A stretch of DNA of 64,000 nt from Sphingobium lactosutens (GTDB lineage: Bacteria; Pseudomonadota; Alphaproteobacteria; Sphingomonadales; Sphingomonadaceae). The notes below the pieces were generated by a model. It was not told the DNA's origin, did no database searches, and was given only the letters and a program-made list of their open reading frames with translations. The position numbers and the translations under genes are program-made. Below, in pieces: positions 41,436-49,936 of this stretch (its first letter is position 1; every line of letters begins with the position of its first letter). The DNA is taken from positions 33,454-97,453 of the forward strand of contig NZ_QJQX01000032.1 in the NCBI RefSeq assembly GCF_013393185.1. The letters run 5' to 3'.

Positions 41436-42515
41436 TCAGAAGCCCTGTCCCCATGGCTTCGCGACCTTGGGATCGGCCTTGCAGGCGCTGCGTAATGCCT
41501 GCCACTGCGTCGCATCCAGTGCGGGATGATAGCGCGCATCCTTGACCATCGCCTGCTCGAATCGCTTGCGGCGGTCAACGGACAAGGGGTGAGACGACAG
41601 CCATGTCATCGCCTGCTGCGCGCTACCCGCTTCGCCCTTCCCGCCCATGCGTTCGAAGAAGGCGGCGGTGCCGGCGGGCGAGATCGCGGCGGCGCGCATC
41701 TGGTCGATGGCGACACTGTCCGCCGCGCTTTCCGCGTCGCGCCCATAGCTCAAGGACAGGACGCCGTTCAGATAGCCGCCTGCGTTGCCGCCAAAGCCCC
41801 CCAGCACGACGCTGAGGCCCAGTTGCCGGACCAGCCCGGTCAGCGTGTCGCGATGGCGCACATGGCCCAGTTCATGGCCCAGCACGCCCGCGACCTCGTC
41901 GGACGATCCGGCCTGTTGCACCAGCCCGTCGAACAGGATGATCCGCCCACCCGGCAGGGTCACGGCATTGACGATCGGTATATTGGCCAGCGCCACCTCG
42001 CGCGCTTCCCCTTTCGGATCGATCCGCGCCACGAGCGAACGGAGCGCTGCGTCGCCCTCCGGGGTGCGACAGAAGCGGCCGCCGAAATCGCCGACCATCG
42101 CGTCGCCCATCCGGTTTTCCCATGCCTTGGGAATCATCGGCGCGACGACGCCGGGGGCTTCGGCGACGCCCCAGATCACCAGCGCCGCGACGATCGTGAA
42201 GGCTCCCGCCGCTGGCCAGAAGCCGAAGCGGTCGATCCAGCGCCCATAGCGCTCGCCCCGGGGCAATTGGGCGGCGATCTCCGGCGGCGCTTGGCCGGAG
42301 AAGCCCATGCGCCAGCCGGCCATGTCGCGATGGCCGAAAGCGGTGCGTCCGCCCTCTGTGCCGATCATCGTGAGTTCCGACCAGGCGACCGGCTCCCCGG
42401 CCCAGCCGCTATCCGGCTCCTCCAGCAGGAACCGCCCATCGCCGGTACTGACCAGCACGACATGCCGCCGCACCGCCGTCCGGCCGTCATAATGCCACAG
42501 GCGAAAGTCGCTCAT
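41436..42515 (-). CDS. M48-family membrane-linked zinc metalloprotease
   Basis: A 359-aa protein. An N-terminal cytosolic domain (FRLWHYDGRTAVRRHVVL) is followed by one membrane helix near 98-118 and a periplasmic M48 peptidase with zinc motif VLGHELGHVRHRDTL and third ligand region YGRDAESAADSVAIDQM. FSHP-like WLSSHPLSVDRRKR is typical of the family. It resembles the protease commonly found next to DUF898 proteins and may take part in envelope quality control. It begins 3 nt after the DUF898 pseudogene. Confidence 0.9.
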   Translation of the reverse strand: MSDFRLWHYDGRTAVRRHVVLVSTGDGRFLLEEPDSGWAGEPVAWSELTMIGTEGGRTAFGHRDMAGWRMGFSGQAPPEIAAQLPRGERYGRWIDRFGFWPAAGAFTIVAALVIWGVAEAPGVVAPMIPKAWENRMGDAMVGDFGGRFCRTPEGDAALRSLVARIDPKGEAREVALANIPIVNAVTLPGGRIILFDGLVQQAGSSDEVAGVLGHELGHVRHRDTLTGLVRQLGLSVVLGGFGGNAGGYLNGVLSLSYGRDAESAADSVAIDQMRAAAISPAGTAAFFERMGGKGEAGSAQQAMTWLSSHPLSVDRRKRFEQAMVKDARYHPALDATQWQALRSACKADPKVAKPWGQGF

Positions 42516-42518
42516 GGC

Positions 42519-43592
42519 TCAGAAGGCGCCCACATCCAGCGCATCGAGCAACCCTTCGCCATGGCGCGCGGTCTTCGTCTGCGACTGAGTGAGTTCATCG
42601 GTGTAGATTTCCCCGGTCACGCCCATATGAGTGATGAAGAATTTCCAGTGCCGATATTGCAGGAAAATCGCCCCGATCCCCAGCGTGCAGATGACGAGCG
42701 CGATGTCGCCCAGGAACAGCAGCAGCCATTGTTTCGTGCTGGCGTAGAAGTGGAAGTTCAGGCCCGACAGCGACAGCCCGTCGACGGCGACGCGGAAGAA
42801 TTTGGCGTAGAAGGCGAGCGCGATCAGGCCAAGGGCGAGATAGAAGAATAGGACAAGGGCAGCGATTGCAAAGAAGCTCGCCACCGCAAAATTTGTCGCT
42901 CCTTCGCTTCTGCTCGCCACCATGGCGAACAGGACGCCGCCAGCGATAACGCCAACGAAAGGCAACAGGTAGAAAAGCAGGAAGCGCTTGAAGGTCGGCC
43001 GATAATCCCCCGCCGACTGGAACATGTGCGGGCCGAAGCTCATCTTGTTCCAGCGCTCGTTCCACAGCGACATCATCGACCAGGGGATGAGCAGGCCCAG
43101 CGCCAGGCTGCCGACGAAGCTTTTTCCCATATAGGAGACGCCATAGCCGAAGCCCGGATCGTCGCTGCCGCCGCGAATGCCATGTCACCAAGTGCGGCTG
43201 AGCCGATAGCGCAGCGCCCGGAAGCGCGCGAGGCCCGCCATGTAGAAGATCACAAGGAGGGCGAGCATGGTCAATATGCCGGCCAGTCCAGCGCGCCCCT
43301 GCAATATCAGCGCCTGCGCGCCGAACTGGATGAAGAGGAAGGGCAGGCCGATCAGCAAGATCACCATCAGAAAGCCCACGAACAATTCCTTGCCCGTGCC
43401 CGTCCATTCCAGCCGGTCGTCGATGAAACGGGTATTGGCCCACAGATAGCGCCGCGTCCGCGTCGTCGCCCAGAAGCGATAAATGCCCAGCGTGACGATC
43501 GTCAGCAGTAAATTGGTGAAGGCGATCGGCGCATAATCGCGCCAGTCGCCATCAAAGGCGAAACCGTCCCGCCCGACCTGTTCCTCGTCCAT
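42519..43592 (-). pseudogene. DUF898 (YjgN-like) membrane protein with in-frame stop
   Basis: Two frames in the same phase together make one DUF898 protein of about 357 codons. The first part (LLLTIVTLGIYRFWATTRTR) ends RLSRTW, then TGA at 43187-43185, and continues without a phase change HGIRGGSDDPGFGYGVSY, MGKSFVGSLALG. In DUF898 the conserved text here is close to LSRTRWRGIRF, so the stop replaces a tryptophan (TGG to TGA). There are several membrane helices. It may be a true null allele or a single-base error. Confidence 0.8.
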
Positions 43593-43661
43593 CGAGACCC
43601 CAATATTATTCCCCGGCGGCACCAGACAGCGAAGCGCATCCCCGGTCAAGCGGACAAGCGC

Positions 43662-43853
43662 CTAATCGCGCAGGAAAATCTCCTCTATTTTGAGAGCGAA
43701 CAGATCGGCGATGCGGAAGGCCAGCGGCAGCGACGGATCATATTTGCCCGTCTCGATCGCATTGACGCTCTGGCGCGAAATGCCGAGCTGGGCGGCGAGG
43801 TCGGCCTGGTTCCAATCGCGTTCGGCCCGCAATATCCTGAGCCGGTTCCTCAT
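43662..43853 (-). CDS. XRE-family transcriptional regulator (short)
   Basis: A 63-aa lone helix-turn-helix: MRNRLRILRAERDWNQADLA, QLGISRQSVNAIETGKYDPS, LAFRIADLFALKIEEIF. This short YgzD/Cro-like form is often paired with a membrane protein gene, as here. Its ATG overlaps the stop of the upstream membrane protein by 4 nt. It probably controls the pair through the palindrome at 44502-44536. Confidence 0.9.
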   Translation of the reverse strand: MRNRLRILRAERDWNQADLAAQLGISRQSVNAIETGKYDPSLPLAFRIADLFALKIEEIFLRD

Positions 43854-44443
43854 CGCCGTCCCCATGGCACGATACCCGCGAAGATCAGGCCGATATTCCA
43901 CAGGATGAAGGCCGACCAGGCCGGCACATGGGGAACCAGTGCCGAGCTTTCGAGAAAGCCCCAGATGGTCGACACCACCAGCATGAAGCCGGTGGCGATC
44001 AGCGCCCGGCGGACATGCATCATGCGCTGATATTCGTCGCTCTCCTCGACGAACAGTCGCCCCATGGCCCAGATGAAGCCGATCAGCGGCAGCGCGGGCA
44101 ATATCGCGATGGCGACGGCCAAAACGCCTTGCGGCTGGAGACTGCGTTGCAAATTGATCGCTGCGATCAGGAAGATTGCATAGACGAGCCAGAGTGGGAC
44201 CAGCCGCTGCAGGTAGCGCGACATGGCGGGCGTCGCATTGCCCGTCAGCCGCATATAGCGGCGCGATTCCCACCCCATCCAGAGCAGCGCGATCAGGCCC
44301 GGGATCAACAGCGGCAGCTTGGCATTGCCGGACAGTTGCCAGGCCTTCGCCAACGGCCCGGCTCCGAACATCAGCAGACAGAAAAGCAGGACGGCAAGGC
44401 CGAGCCGCCATGGCATGGGATATTTCACATCGTCGGTTGCCAC
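43850..44443 (-). CDS. Multi-pass membrane protein paired with XRE regulator
   Basis: A 197-aa protein with about six hydrophobic helices (GLAVLLFCLLMFGAGPLA, LPLLIPGLIALLWMGW, LVPLWLVYAIFLIAAI, VAIAILPALPLIGFIW, ALIATGFMLVVSTIWG, AFILWNIGLIFAGIV). I do not recognise a named family. GTG 44443 has GGGAGGA eight bases upstream. It forms a two-gene cassette with the XRE regulator and has a large palindrome upstream. Confidence 0.75.
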   Translation of the reverse strand: MATDDVKYPMPWRLGLAVLLFCLLMFGAGPLAKAWQLSGNAKLPLLIPGLIALLWMGWESRRYMRLTGNATPAMSRYLQRLVPLWLVYAIFLIAAINLQRSLQPQGVLAVAIAILPALPLIGFIWAMGRLFVEESDEYQRMMHVRRALIATGFMLVVSTIWGFLESSALVPHVPAWSAFILWNIGLIFAGIVPWGRR

Positions 44444-44501
44444 AGCGCGCGTCCTCCCTCGGCCATGTCAAGGACACTTTACTCCTGTCAGCATACGAGA
44501 G

Positions 44502-44536
44502 TCAAGTTTACTTGTCATAATGGCGAGTAAACTTGA
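44502..44536. promoter_or_regulatory. Large palindromic operator upstream of the membrane protein/XRE pair
   Basis: A perfect 11-bp inverted repeat TCAAGTTTACT / AGTAAACTTGA with a 13-nt spacer lies 59-93 bp upstream of the GTG at 44443, just past the exbD stop. On the minus strand TTGACT (44506-44501) falls in the left arm and could be a -35. It is the likely binding site for the XRE protein; a terminator role for exbD is less likely because no T-run follows. Confidence 0.6.
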
Positions 44537-44545
44537 TCCCTGCCG

Positions 44546-44983
44546 TCAGAACTGGCCGTAGCGCTCGTTGCCGATGAACCCCAGCTTGGTCACGCCCGAC
44601 CGCTTGATGTCAGCCAGCACTTCATCGACGGTAACGTAGCGGGAGGCGGCATCCGGCTGGAACTGAAGCTCCGGTTCGACTGGCATCCGCAGCGAGGCGG
44701 CGAGATATTGGCGCAGGGTCAGCCGGTCGACCGCCGCACCGTTCCAGCGGATCACGCCGCCTGCATCGATCGTCACCTTGTTCTTCACCGGATCGGGCCG
44801 CGGCAGATTCGTGTCAGTCGGCGTCTGAGGCAGGTCCACGCCCACACTGTGCGTCTGGATCGGAATGGTGATGATGAACATGATCAGCAGCACCAGCATC
44901 ACGTCGATCAGCGGCGTCGTGTTCATGTCCGCCATGGGGGCGCCCTGTTCGCCCGATTGGGGTCTTGCGAAGCTCAAAGCCAT
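44546..44983 (-). CDS. Biopolymer transport protein ExbD/TolR family
   Basis: A 145-aa inner-membrane protein with the ExbD pattern MADMNTTPLIDVMLVLLIMF, a single helix whose Asp carries the proton current, then a periplasmic domain. It normally works with ExbB and TonB to energise outer-membrane receptors. Here it is alone, with no exbB or tonB next to it, so partners must be elsewhere. ATG 44983 is supported by CAGGAGGGA seven bases upstream. Confidence 0.9.
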   Translation of the reverse strand: MALSFARPQSGEQGAPMADMNTTPLIDVMLVLLIMFIITIPIQTHSVGVDLPQTPTDTNLPRPDPVKNKVTIDAGGVIRWNGAAVDRLTLRQYLAASLRMPVEPELQFQPDAASRYVTVDEVLADIKRSGVTKLGFIGNERYGQF

Positions 44984-45149
44984 AAAGTCCCTCCTGAAGC
45001 TGAAATTATGATATATCAGCACATAAAAGATGCACGCGACGGGGAAACTTGGCAAGTGGCCTTCTATTGACAGTGCGGGCGGCCCATTTAAGGGGAAGGC
45101 GCGGCTTTTTCGGGCCGCGCACCCTGACATTTCAACAGAAAGACCCCCC

Positions 45150-47156
45150 GTGTCCGCCATGCTCAAGATCACCCTGCCCGATGGTTCCGTGCGTGAAGTC
45201 GCGCCCGGCACTACTCCGGCGGACATTGCGGCGGCGATCGGGCCGGGTTTGGCCAAGGCCGCTATCGCCGCGCGCGTCGATGGCGAGCTGCGCGATATCG
45301 GCCGCCCGCTGGAACAGGATTCGCAGCTTGCCCTCGTGACCGCGAAGGATGAGGCCGACGCGCTGGAACTGGCGCGCCACGACTTCGCCCATATACTGGC
45401 CGAAGCGGTGCAGGCGCTGTTCCCCGGCACGCAGATCACCTTCGGCCCGGCGACGGAAGACGGCTTCTATTATGACTTCGCGCCGCCAATCATCGATGGA
45501 AAACCGCGGCCCTTCACCGAGGAAGATTTGCCCGCGATCGAGGCGGAGATGCGCAAGATCATCGCCGCCAATAAGCCGCTGCGCCGCGAGGTCATCGCCC
45601 GCGACACGCTGATCGCCCAGTGGGAAGCGGCCGGCGAGACGTTCAAGGCGCAATGGGCCGCCGAGCTGCCGCAGGGCGAGGAACTGACCGTCTATCATTC
45701 CGGTGACGGCTGGTACGACATGTGCCGTGGCCCGCATCTGGCCTCCACCGGCAAGCTGGACCCGGCCGCCTTCAAGCTGACCCGCGTGTCGGGCGCCTAT
45801 TGGCGCGGCGACCAGAAGAATGCGATGCTCAGCCGCATCTACGGCACCGGCTGGCTCAACAAGAAGCAGCTGGCCGAGCATCTGACGCGCCTGGAAGAGG
45901 CGGGCAAGCGCGACCATCGCAAGCTGGGCGCGGAGATGGACCTGTTCCACCTCCAGCAGGAAGCGCATGGCAGCGTCTTCTGGCACCCCAAGGGCTACCT
46001 CATCTGGCGCGAGCTGGAAGCCTATATGCGCCGCGCCATCGACGCATCGGGCTATCGCGAGGTGAAGACCCCGCAGGTGATGGACGCGCGCCAGTGGGAA
46101 CAGTCCGGCCACTGGGGCAAATATCGCGAAAATATGTTCGTCATCCCCGACGAGGTGCCCAACGTCGCGGACGAAGGCCCGCTGGTGTCGGACGATGCCG
46201 ACTGGATGGCCTTGAAGCCCATGAACTGCCCGGCGCACGTCCTGATCTTCCGCCAAGGGATCAAGAGCTATCGCGACCTGCCGTTGCGCTTCTACGAAAA
46301 TGGCTGCTGCCACCGCAACGAGCCGCATGGCGCGCTGCACGGCCTGATGCGCGTGCGCCAGTTCACGCAGGACGACGCGCATATCTTCTGCCGCGAGGAT
46401 CAGATCGTCGAGGAAGTCCGCGCCTTCTGTGCGCTCGCCGACCGCATCTACAAGGATTTCGGCTTCACCTACTCGATCAAGCTGGCGCTACGCCCCGAAA
46501 AGCGTTTCGGCACCGAGGAAATGTGGGACAAGGCGGAAACCGAGCTGCGCAACGCGGTCGCCGCCGCCGGTCTCGACACGCCCGAATATGGCTGGGAAGA
46601 ATTGCCGGGCGAAGGCGCCTTCTACGCACCCAAGCTGGAATGGCACCTGACCGACGCGATCGGCCGCACCTGGCAGGTCGGCACGATCCAGTCGGACCGC
46701 GTGCTGCCCGAGCGACTCGACGCCTCCTATGTCGGCGAGGATGGCGAACGGCATCGCCCGGTCATGCTCCATCGCGCCATTTTCGGCAGCTATGAGCGCT
46801 TCATCGGCATATTGATCGAACATTATGCCGGGAAATTCCCGCTCTGGCTGGCGCCGGTGCAGGCGGTGGTCGCGACCATCGTGTCGGACGCCGACGATTA
46901 TGCCAAGGCCGCCGTCGCAAAGCTGCGCGCCGCCGGAATCCGCGCCGAACTCGACATCCGCAACGAGAAGATCAACTACAAGGTACGCGAGCATAGCCTT
47001 GGAAAGGTGCCGAATCTTCTGGTCGTGGGCCGCCGCGAGGCGGACGAAGGCACGGTGGCGCTGCGTGAACTGGGCAAGGAAGGCCAGAGCGTGATTTCGC
47101 TCGACGATATCATTGCCCGTCTTGCAAAAGAGGCCAAGGCACCCGATATGCAGTGA
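45150..47156 (+). CDS. thrS: Threonyl-tRNA synthetase
   Basis: A 668-aa class II synthetase. The N-terminal TGS domain ([20 protein letters not shown]) is followed by the editing domain with [19 protein letters not shown] and the zinc/editing [19 protein letters not shown]. Catalytic motifs are [33 protein letters not shown] and the anticodon-binding domain ([15 protein letters not shown]). Start GTG 45150 follows AGAAAGA; ATG 45159 is an alternative. infC follows, as in E. coli. Confidence 0.97.
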   Translation: MSAMLKITLPDGSVREVAPGTTPADIAAAIGPGLAKAAIAARVDGELRDIGRPLEQDSQLALVTAKDEADALELARHDFAHILAEAVQALFPGTQITFGPATEDGFYYDFAPPIIDGKPRPFTEEDLPAIEAEMRKIIAANKPLRREVIARDTLIAQWEAAGETFKAQWAAELPQGEELTVYHSGDGWYDMCRGPHLASTGKLDPAAFKLTRVSGAYWRGDQKNAMLSRIYGTGWLNKKQLAEHLTRLEEAGKRDHRKLGAEMDLFHLQQEAHGSVFWHPKGYLIWRELEAYMRRAIDASGYREVKTPQVMDARQWEQSGHWGKYRENMFVIPDEVPNVADEGPLVSDDADWMALKPMNCPAHVLIFRQGIKSYRDLPLRFYENGCCHRNEPHGALHGLMRVRQFTQDDAHIFCREDQIVEEVRAFCALADRIYKDFGFTYSIKLALRPEKRFGTEEMWDKAETELRNAVAAAGLDTPEYGWEELPGEGAFYAPKLEWHLTDAIGRTWQVGTIQSDRVLPERLDASYVGEDGERHRPVMLHRAIFGSYERFIGILIEHYAGKFPLWLAPVQAVVATIVSDADDYAKAAVAKLRAAGIRAELDIRNEKINYKVREHSLGKVPNLLVVGRREADEGTVALRELGKEGQSVISLDDIIARLAKEAKAPDMQ

Positions 47157-47170
47157 GGCAGAAATGCCGC

Positions 47171-47231
47171 AAGGGTGCGTGATTCCGTTACGACGGAGGT
47201 GCGCACCCCTTTCGGCTTTTCATAAAAGCCG
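47171..47231 (+). promoter_or_regulatory. Structured leader between thrS and infC
   Basis: Two hairpins fill the 118-nt gap. GGGTGCG (47173) pairs with CGCACCC (47202), holding an inner TCCG/CGGA stem, and CGGCTTTT-cat-AAAAGCCG (47213-47231) forms a second perfect 8-bp stem. The first, followed by CCTTTCGGCTTTT, could be a terminator for thrS; together they could also form a leader controlling infC. Confidence 0.5.
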
Positions 47232-47274
47232 CTAAGAGCCGTCCGTTTTTGAAACGACCGTAGGAGATACCGCT

Positions 47275-47820
47275 ATACGTCCCCCGATGATGCGCCGCCC
47301 GATGGCGCCGCCGCCGAAGTCCGGCCCCCGCTATAACGAGTTCATCAACGTGCCCAAGGTGCGCGTGATCGATGATGAAGGCGAAAATCTCGGTGTGATG
47401 TTTACGCAGGAGGCGATCGAGCAGGCCTATGAGATCGGCCTCGATCTCGTGGAAGTCTCGCCCAACGCCGACCCGCCGGTCTGCAAGTTCCTGGACATCG
47501 GCAAGTTCAAGTACGAAGCCCAGAAAAAGGCGAATATCGCCCGCAAGACCCAGAAGACGCAGGAACTCAAAGAGATCAAGATGCGTCCGAACATCGACGA
47601 TCATGACTATGATACGAAGATGAAGAAGGTCCATGATTTCATCGGCGACGGCGACAAGGTGAAGATCACCCTGCGCTTCCGCGGCCGCGAACTCAGCCAC
47701 CAGCAGCTGGGAATGAACCTGCTCCAGCGCGTGGCCGAGAATGTTCAGGAAATCGCCAAGGTCGAAGCCTATCCGCGCATGGAAGGCCGCCAGATGCTGA
47801 TGGTGCTCGCGCCGAAATAA
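47275..47820 (+). CDS. infC: Translation initiation factor IF-3 (probable AUA start)
   Basis: An IF-3 of about 181 aa: [60 protein letters not shown], the basic linker, then KIKMRP-like [17 protein letters not shown] and [13 protein letters not shown] clear AGGAG (47262-47266) lies eight bases before ATA at 47275, whereas the first ATG (47287) is 20 bases away. No ATG, GTG or TTG exists in frame between the upstream stop (47233) and 47287. AUA is therefore the probable start, in line with the rare-codon autoregulation known for infC. Confidence 0.93.
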   Translation: MRPPMMRRPMAPPPKSGPRYNEFINVPKVRVIDDEGENLGVMFTQEAIEQAYEIGLDLVEVSPNADPPVCKFLDIGKFKYEAQKKANIARKTQKTQELKEIKMRPNIDDHDYDTKMKKVHDFIGDGDKVKITLRFRGRELSHQQLGMNLLQRVAENVQEIAKVEAYPRMEGRQMLMVLAPK

Positions 47821-47850
47821 GCGCTGCGCGACATTGCAACGCTACACTCG

Positions 47851-47882
47851 TCGGGCGGGGTCTGGATGCAGACTCCGCCCGA
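47851..47882 (+). terminator. infC terminator hairpin
   Basis: TCGGGCGGGGTCTG-gatg-CAGACTCCGCCCGA is a 14-bp stem with one wobble pair, 30 nt after the infC stop, followed by TGGCGTTTGG. The T-tract is weak. Confidence 0.7.
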
Positions 47883-47945
47883 TGGCGTTTGGGCGGCCGT
47901 TTACGACCATTTTCGGACTTTTAGCCGTGGTGTGAAAACGCTCAA

Positions 47946-48317
47946 ATGCGGACATTATTTTTGCCCTTGATAGCCCTGACCTCCTGCGGATCAGGAACAG
48001 CAAAAATCTCTGCGGACGAGTGCTGGACTTTATCTATTGGTCAACAGGTTGAAGGCACAGCGATACTTCATGCCTATGCCGGGGAGGGATGCATCGAATG
48101 CGGTGCCTATCTCACCTCGGATCGTTGCCCCGGAACAACTGGCTTTGCGACCGCCAATGAAGCTGTCGATGAGGCGTATGACAAAATCATTCATGCCTCT
48201 CGTCCCGACGACAGCGAGTTCATAAGCCGGAAAGTGCGACTGTCAGGTCGCGTGATTGCAAACGGCGCTACGGGAAAGCCAATGGTCCAAGCTGGATATC
48301 TAAAATTGGCTGATTAG
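47946..48317 (+). CDS. Small lipoprotein of unknown function
   Basis: A 123-aa protein with a short signal ending in the lipobox LTSC (MRTLFLPLIALTSCGSG). The mature part has four Cys (DECWTL, GCIECGAY, DRCPGT) and a beta-rich ending (RKVRLSGRVIANGATGKP). The family is unknown. The gene is clearly less GC-rich than its neighbours and uses codons rare in this window (ATA, TTA, AAA), which suggests recent acquisition. Confidence 0.65.
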   Translation: MRTLFLPLIALTSCGSGTAKISADECWTLSIGQQVEGTAILHAYAGEGCIECGAYLTSDRCPGTTGFATANEAVDEAYDKIIHASRPDDSEFISRKVRLSGRVIANGATGKPMVQAGYLKLAD

Positions 48318-48410
48318 CGCAATTGGTTTCTAAAATCTGACCTTCCGCAAACCACCCAGGTTCGACATTCCCTAGCCCAAGCTCCACCACGTCCTCCGCC
48401 GCCTGTCTCG

Positions 48411-48962
48411 TCAGAACAGATCATATTGCGCACTGCCTCTTAAGGGCCAGCTGCCAATCAGTTCGTGCCGGGTCCGGCCGACATGGCTACACACCAGCGC
48501 CACTTCGTCTACCCTCCAGCCAAAGCCCTCGATCGGTCGCTGCGCGGGCGGTCCTTCGCGATAGAAGAGAGTCTGGTGCGGGCTGAAGCTCCAATCGGGC
48601 CGCATCATGATGTCGGCCCGCCGCATCGCATCGACGACCTGATGCTGCAACTGTTTCAGCCCGGCGATACTGTGCGAGGGGCGCAGCGCAGCCGATCGTC
48701 CACCCAGGCTCAGGCGATCGAACATCAGGTCGAACGGCTCGGCCATGATGCCGGTCGCGGCGCGGCGCAAGGCCTTGATCCGTTCATAGGGATAGGCGGA
48801 CCAGTCCGCGGTGATGCCCAGCGTTACATGCTGATGGTCGATCCGGATGCGCTGCGCATCCGGATCGACACCCTCGGCGAAATGATCGATCTGCCGCGCG
48901 ACGACAGGTGGCGGCTTCAGCGCGAAAAAGAGGCGATAGAGCGGTTGGATTTGGACCTGCAT
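48411..48962 (-). CDS. 2'-5' RNA ligase-family (2H phosphoesterase) protein
   Basis: A 183-aa 2H-fold protein with both catalytic repeats: H-x-T in RIDHQHVTLGITADW (about 43) and SPHQTLFYREG (about 128). It opens LYRLFFALKPPPVVARQID. Such ThpR/LigT-like enzymes act on 2',3'-cyclic phosphates or 2'-5' linkages in RNA. ATG 48962 is preferred; an upstream TTG (49019) would cross a LexA-type box. It is divergent from a PPOX-family gene. Confidence 0.88.
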   Translation of the reverse strand: MQVQIQPLYRLFFALKPPPVVARQIDHFAEGVDPDAQRIRIDHQHVTLGITADWSAYPYERIKALRRAATGIMAEPFDLMFDRLSLGGRSAALRPSHSIAGLKQLQHQVVDAMRRADIMMRPDWSFSPHQTLFYREGPPAQRPIEGFGWRVDEVALVCSHVGRTRHELIGSWPLRGSAQYDLF

Positions 48963-48991
48963 GGCATGTTCCTGCGACTCGGACGATATAT

Positions 48992-49006
48992 GTTCATGAT
49001 ATGTTC
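48992..49006. promoter_or_regulatory. LexA (SOS)-type box
   Basis: GTTC-atgatat-GTTC matches the alphaproteobacterial LexA box GTTC-N7-GTTC exactly. It lies 30 bp upstream of the RNA-ligase-like gene and 85 bp from the PPOX-like gene. No other exact match was noticed in the window, though this was not an exhaustive search. Confidence 0.6.
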
Positions 49007-49090
49007 TTATCGTTGCCAAGTCGAATCTGCTTGCCTGGAAACATGCGGCTCTATCCTGCGTTGAGGCCGATGGAGGAAAGGAGACAGGAG

Positions 49091-49534
49091 ATGCAGCACA
49101 CGATCGCCAGCCTGGCCGAAAAGATGCAGCATATCGATTTCGCCATGCTGTCCACCCATGCCGAAGATGGCAATATCGGCGCCCGGCCGATGAGCAACAA
49201 TCAGGATGTCGCCCATGGCGGTGACAGCTATTATTTCACCACCGAAGACACGCTGATGGTGAAGGATATAGAACGCGACCCGAGGGTCAGCCTGTCCTTC
49301 CATGGCAAGAGCGGCCTGTTCGGCCAGCGTCCCCTGTTCATCGCGCTGGAGGGACATGCCGACCTGATCCGCGATCGCAGCCAGTTCGCCCGCCACTGGA
49401 ACCCGGATCTGGAACTCTGGTTCGCACAGGGGGCCGACACGCCGGGGCTGGTCATGATCCATGTCCATGCCGAACGCGCCCACTATTGGGACGGCGAGGA
49501 TGAGGGCGAGCTGGAAATAGACGTGCTGCACTAA
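49091..49534 (+). CDS. Pyridoxamine 5'-phosphate oxidase-family (general stress) protein
   Basis: A 147-aa split-barrel flavin-binding protein: MQHIDFAMLSTHAEDGNIGA, RPMSNNQDVAHGGDSYYFTT, DIERDPRVSLSFHGKSGLF, then FIALEGHADLIRDRSQFARH and ELWFAQGADTPGLVMI. It resembles the general stress protein 26 group rather than true PdxH. Purine-rich AAAGGAG lies seven bases before ATG 49091. The next gene starts directly after its TAA. Confidence 0.88.
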   Translation: MQHTIASLAEKMQHIDFAMLSTHAEDGNIGARPMSNNQDVAHGGDSYYFTTEDTLMVKDIERDPRVSLSFHGKSGLFGQRPLFIALEGHADLIRDRSQFARHWNPDLELWFAQGADTPGLVMIHVHAERAHYWDGEDEGELEIDVLH

Positions 49535-49933
49535 GTGGCGCGCGCTCGGTCGATCGCGCGCGGCATATTGGCGGCGGCCTATGCGCTGGCGGGCGCGGCG
49601 CACCTGATGCGACCGGCGGGATTCGTCGCGATCACCCCGCATTGGGTACCCGCTCCCGAAACGGTCATCGCGCTCACCGGCCTTGCGGAACTGGCCGGCG
49701 CAGCAGGATTGATGATATCGCGAACCCGGCCTGCCGCCGGGATCGGTCTTGCCCTTTATGCATTCTGCGTCTGGCCCGCCAATTTCAACCACGCGTTGAA
49801 CGATATTCCGCTGGGCGGCGCGCATCTGAGCTGGTGGTATCACGGTCCACGCCTGGTCGTGCAGCCGCTTATCATCTGGTGGGCGCTTTGGGCCAGCGGC
49901 ATAACGGATTGGCCAATCCGCCGCAGGCGTTAG
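49535..49933 (+). CDS. DoxX-like membrane protein
   Basis: A 132-aa protein with four hydrophobic helices: GILAAAYALAGAAHLMRP, VIALTGLAELAGAAGLMI, PAAGIGLALYAFCVWPANF, and PLIIWWALWAS. The pattern ITPHWVPAP...GLAELAGAAGL and NFNHAL matches DoxX-like/MauE-type small membrane proteins; the function is unclear. The GTG start directly abuts the previous stop (TAAGTG). It is convergent with the metallophosphoesterase gene. Confidence 0.75.
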   Translation: MARARSIARGILAAAYALAGAAHLMRPAGFVAITPHWVPAPETVIALTGLAELAGAAGLMISRTRPAAGIGLALYAFCVWPANFNHALNDIPLGGAHLSWWYHGPRLVVQPLIIWWALWASGITDWPIRRRR

Positions 49934-49936
49934 CCC

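Noticed and set aside
45009..45018. Perfect 10-bp palindrome TGATATATCA in the exbD leader
   Set aside because: It is a short AT-rich palindrome that may arise by chance, with no second copy to support an operator.
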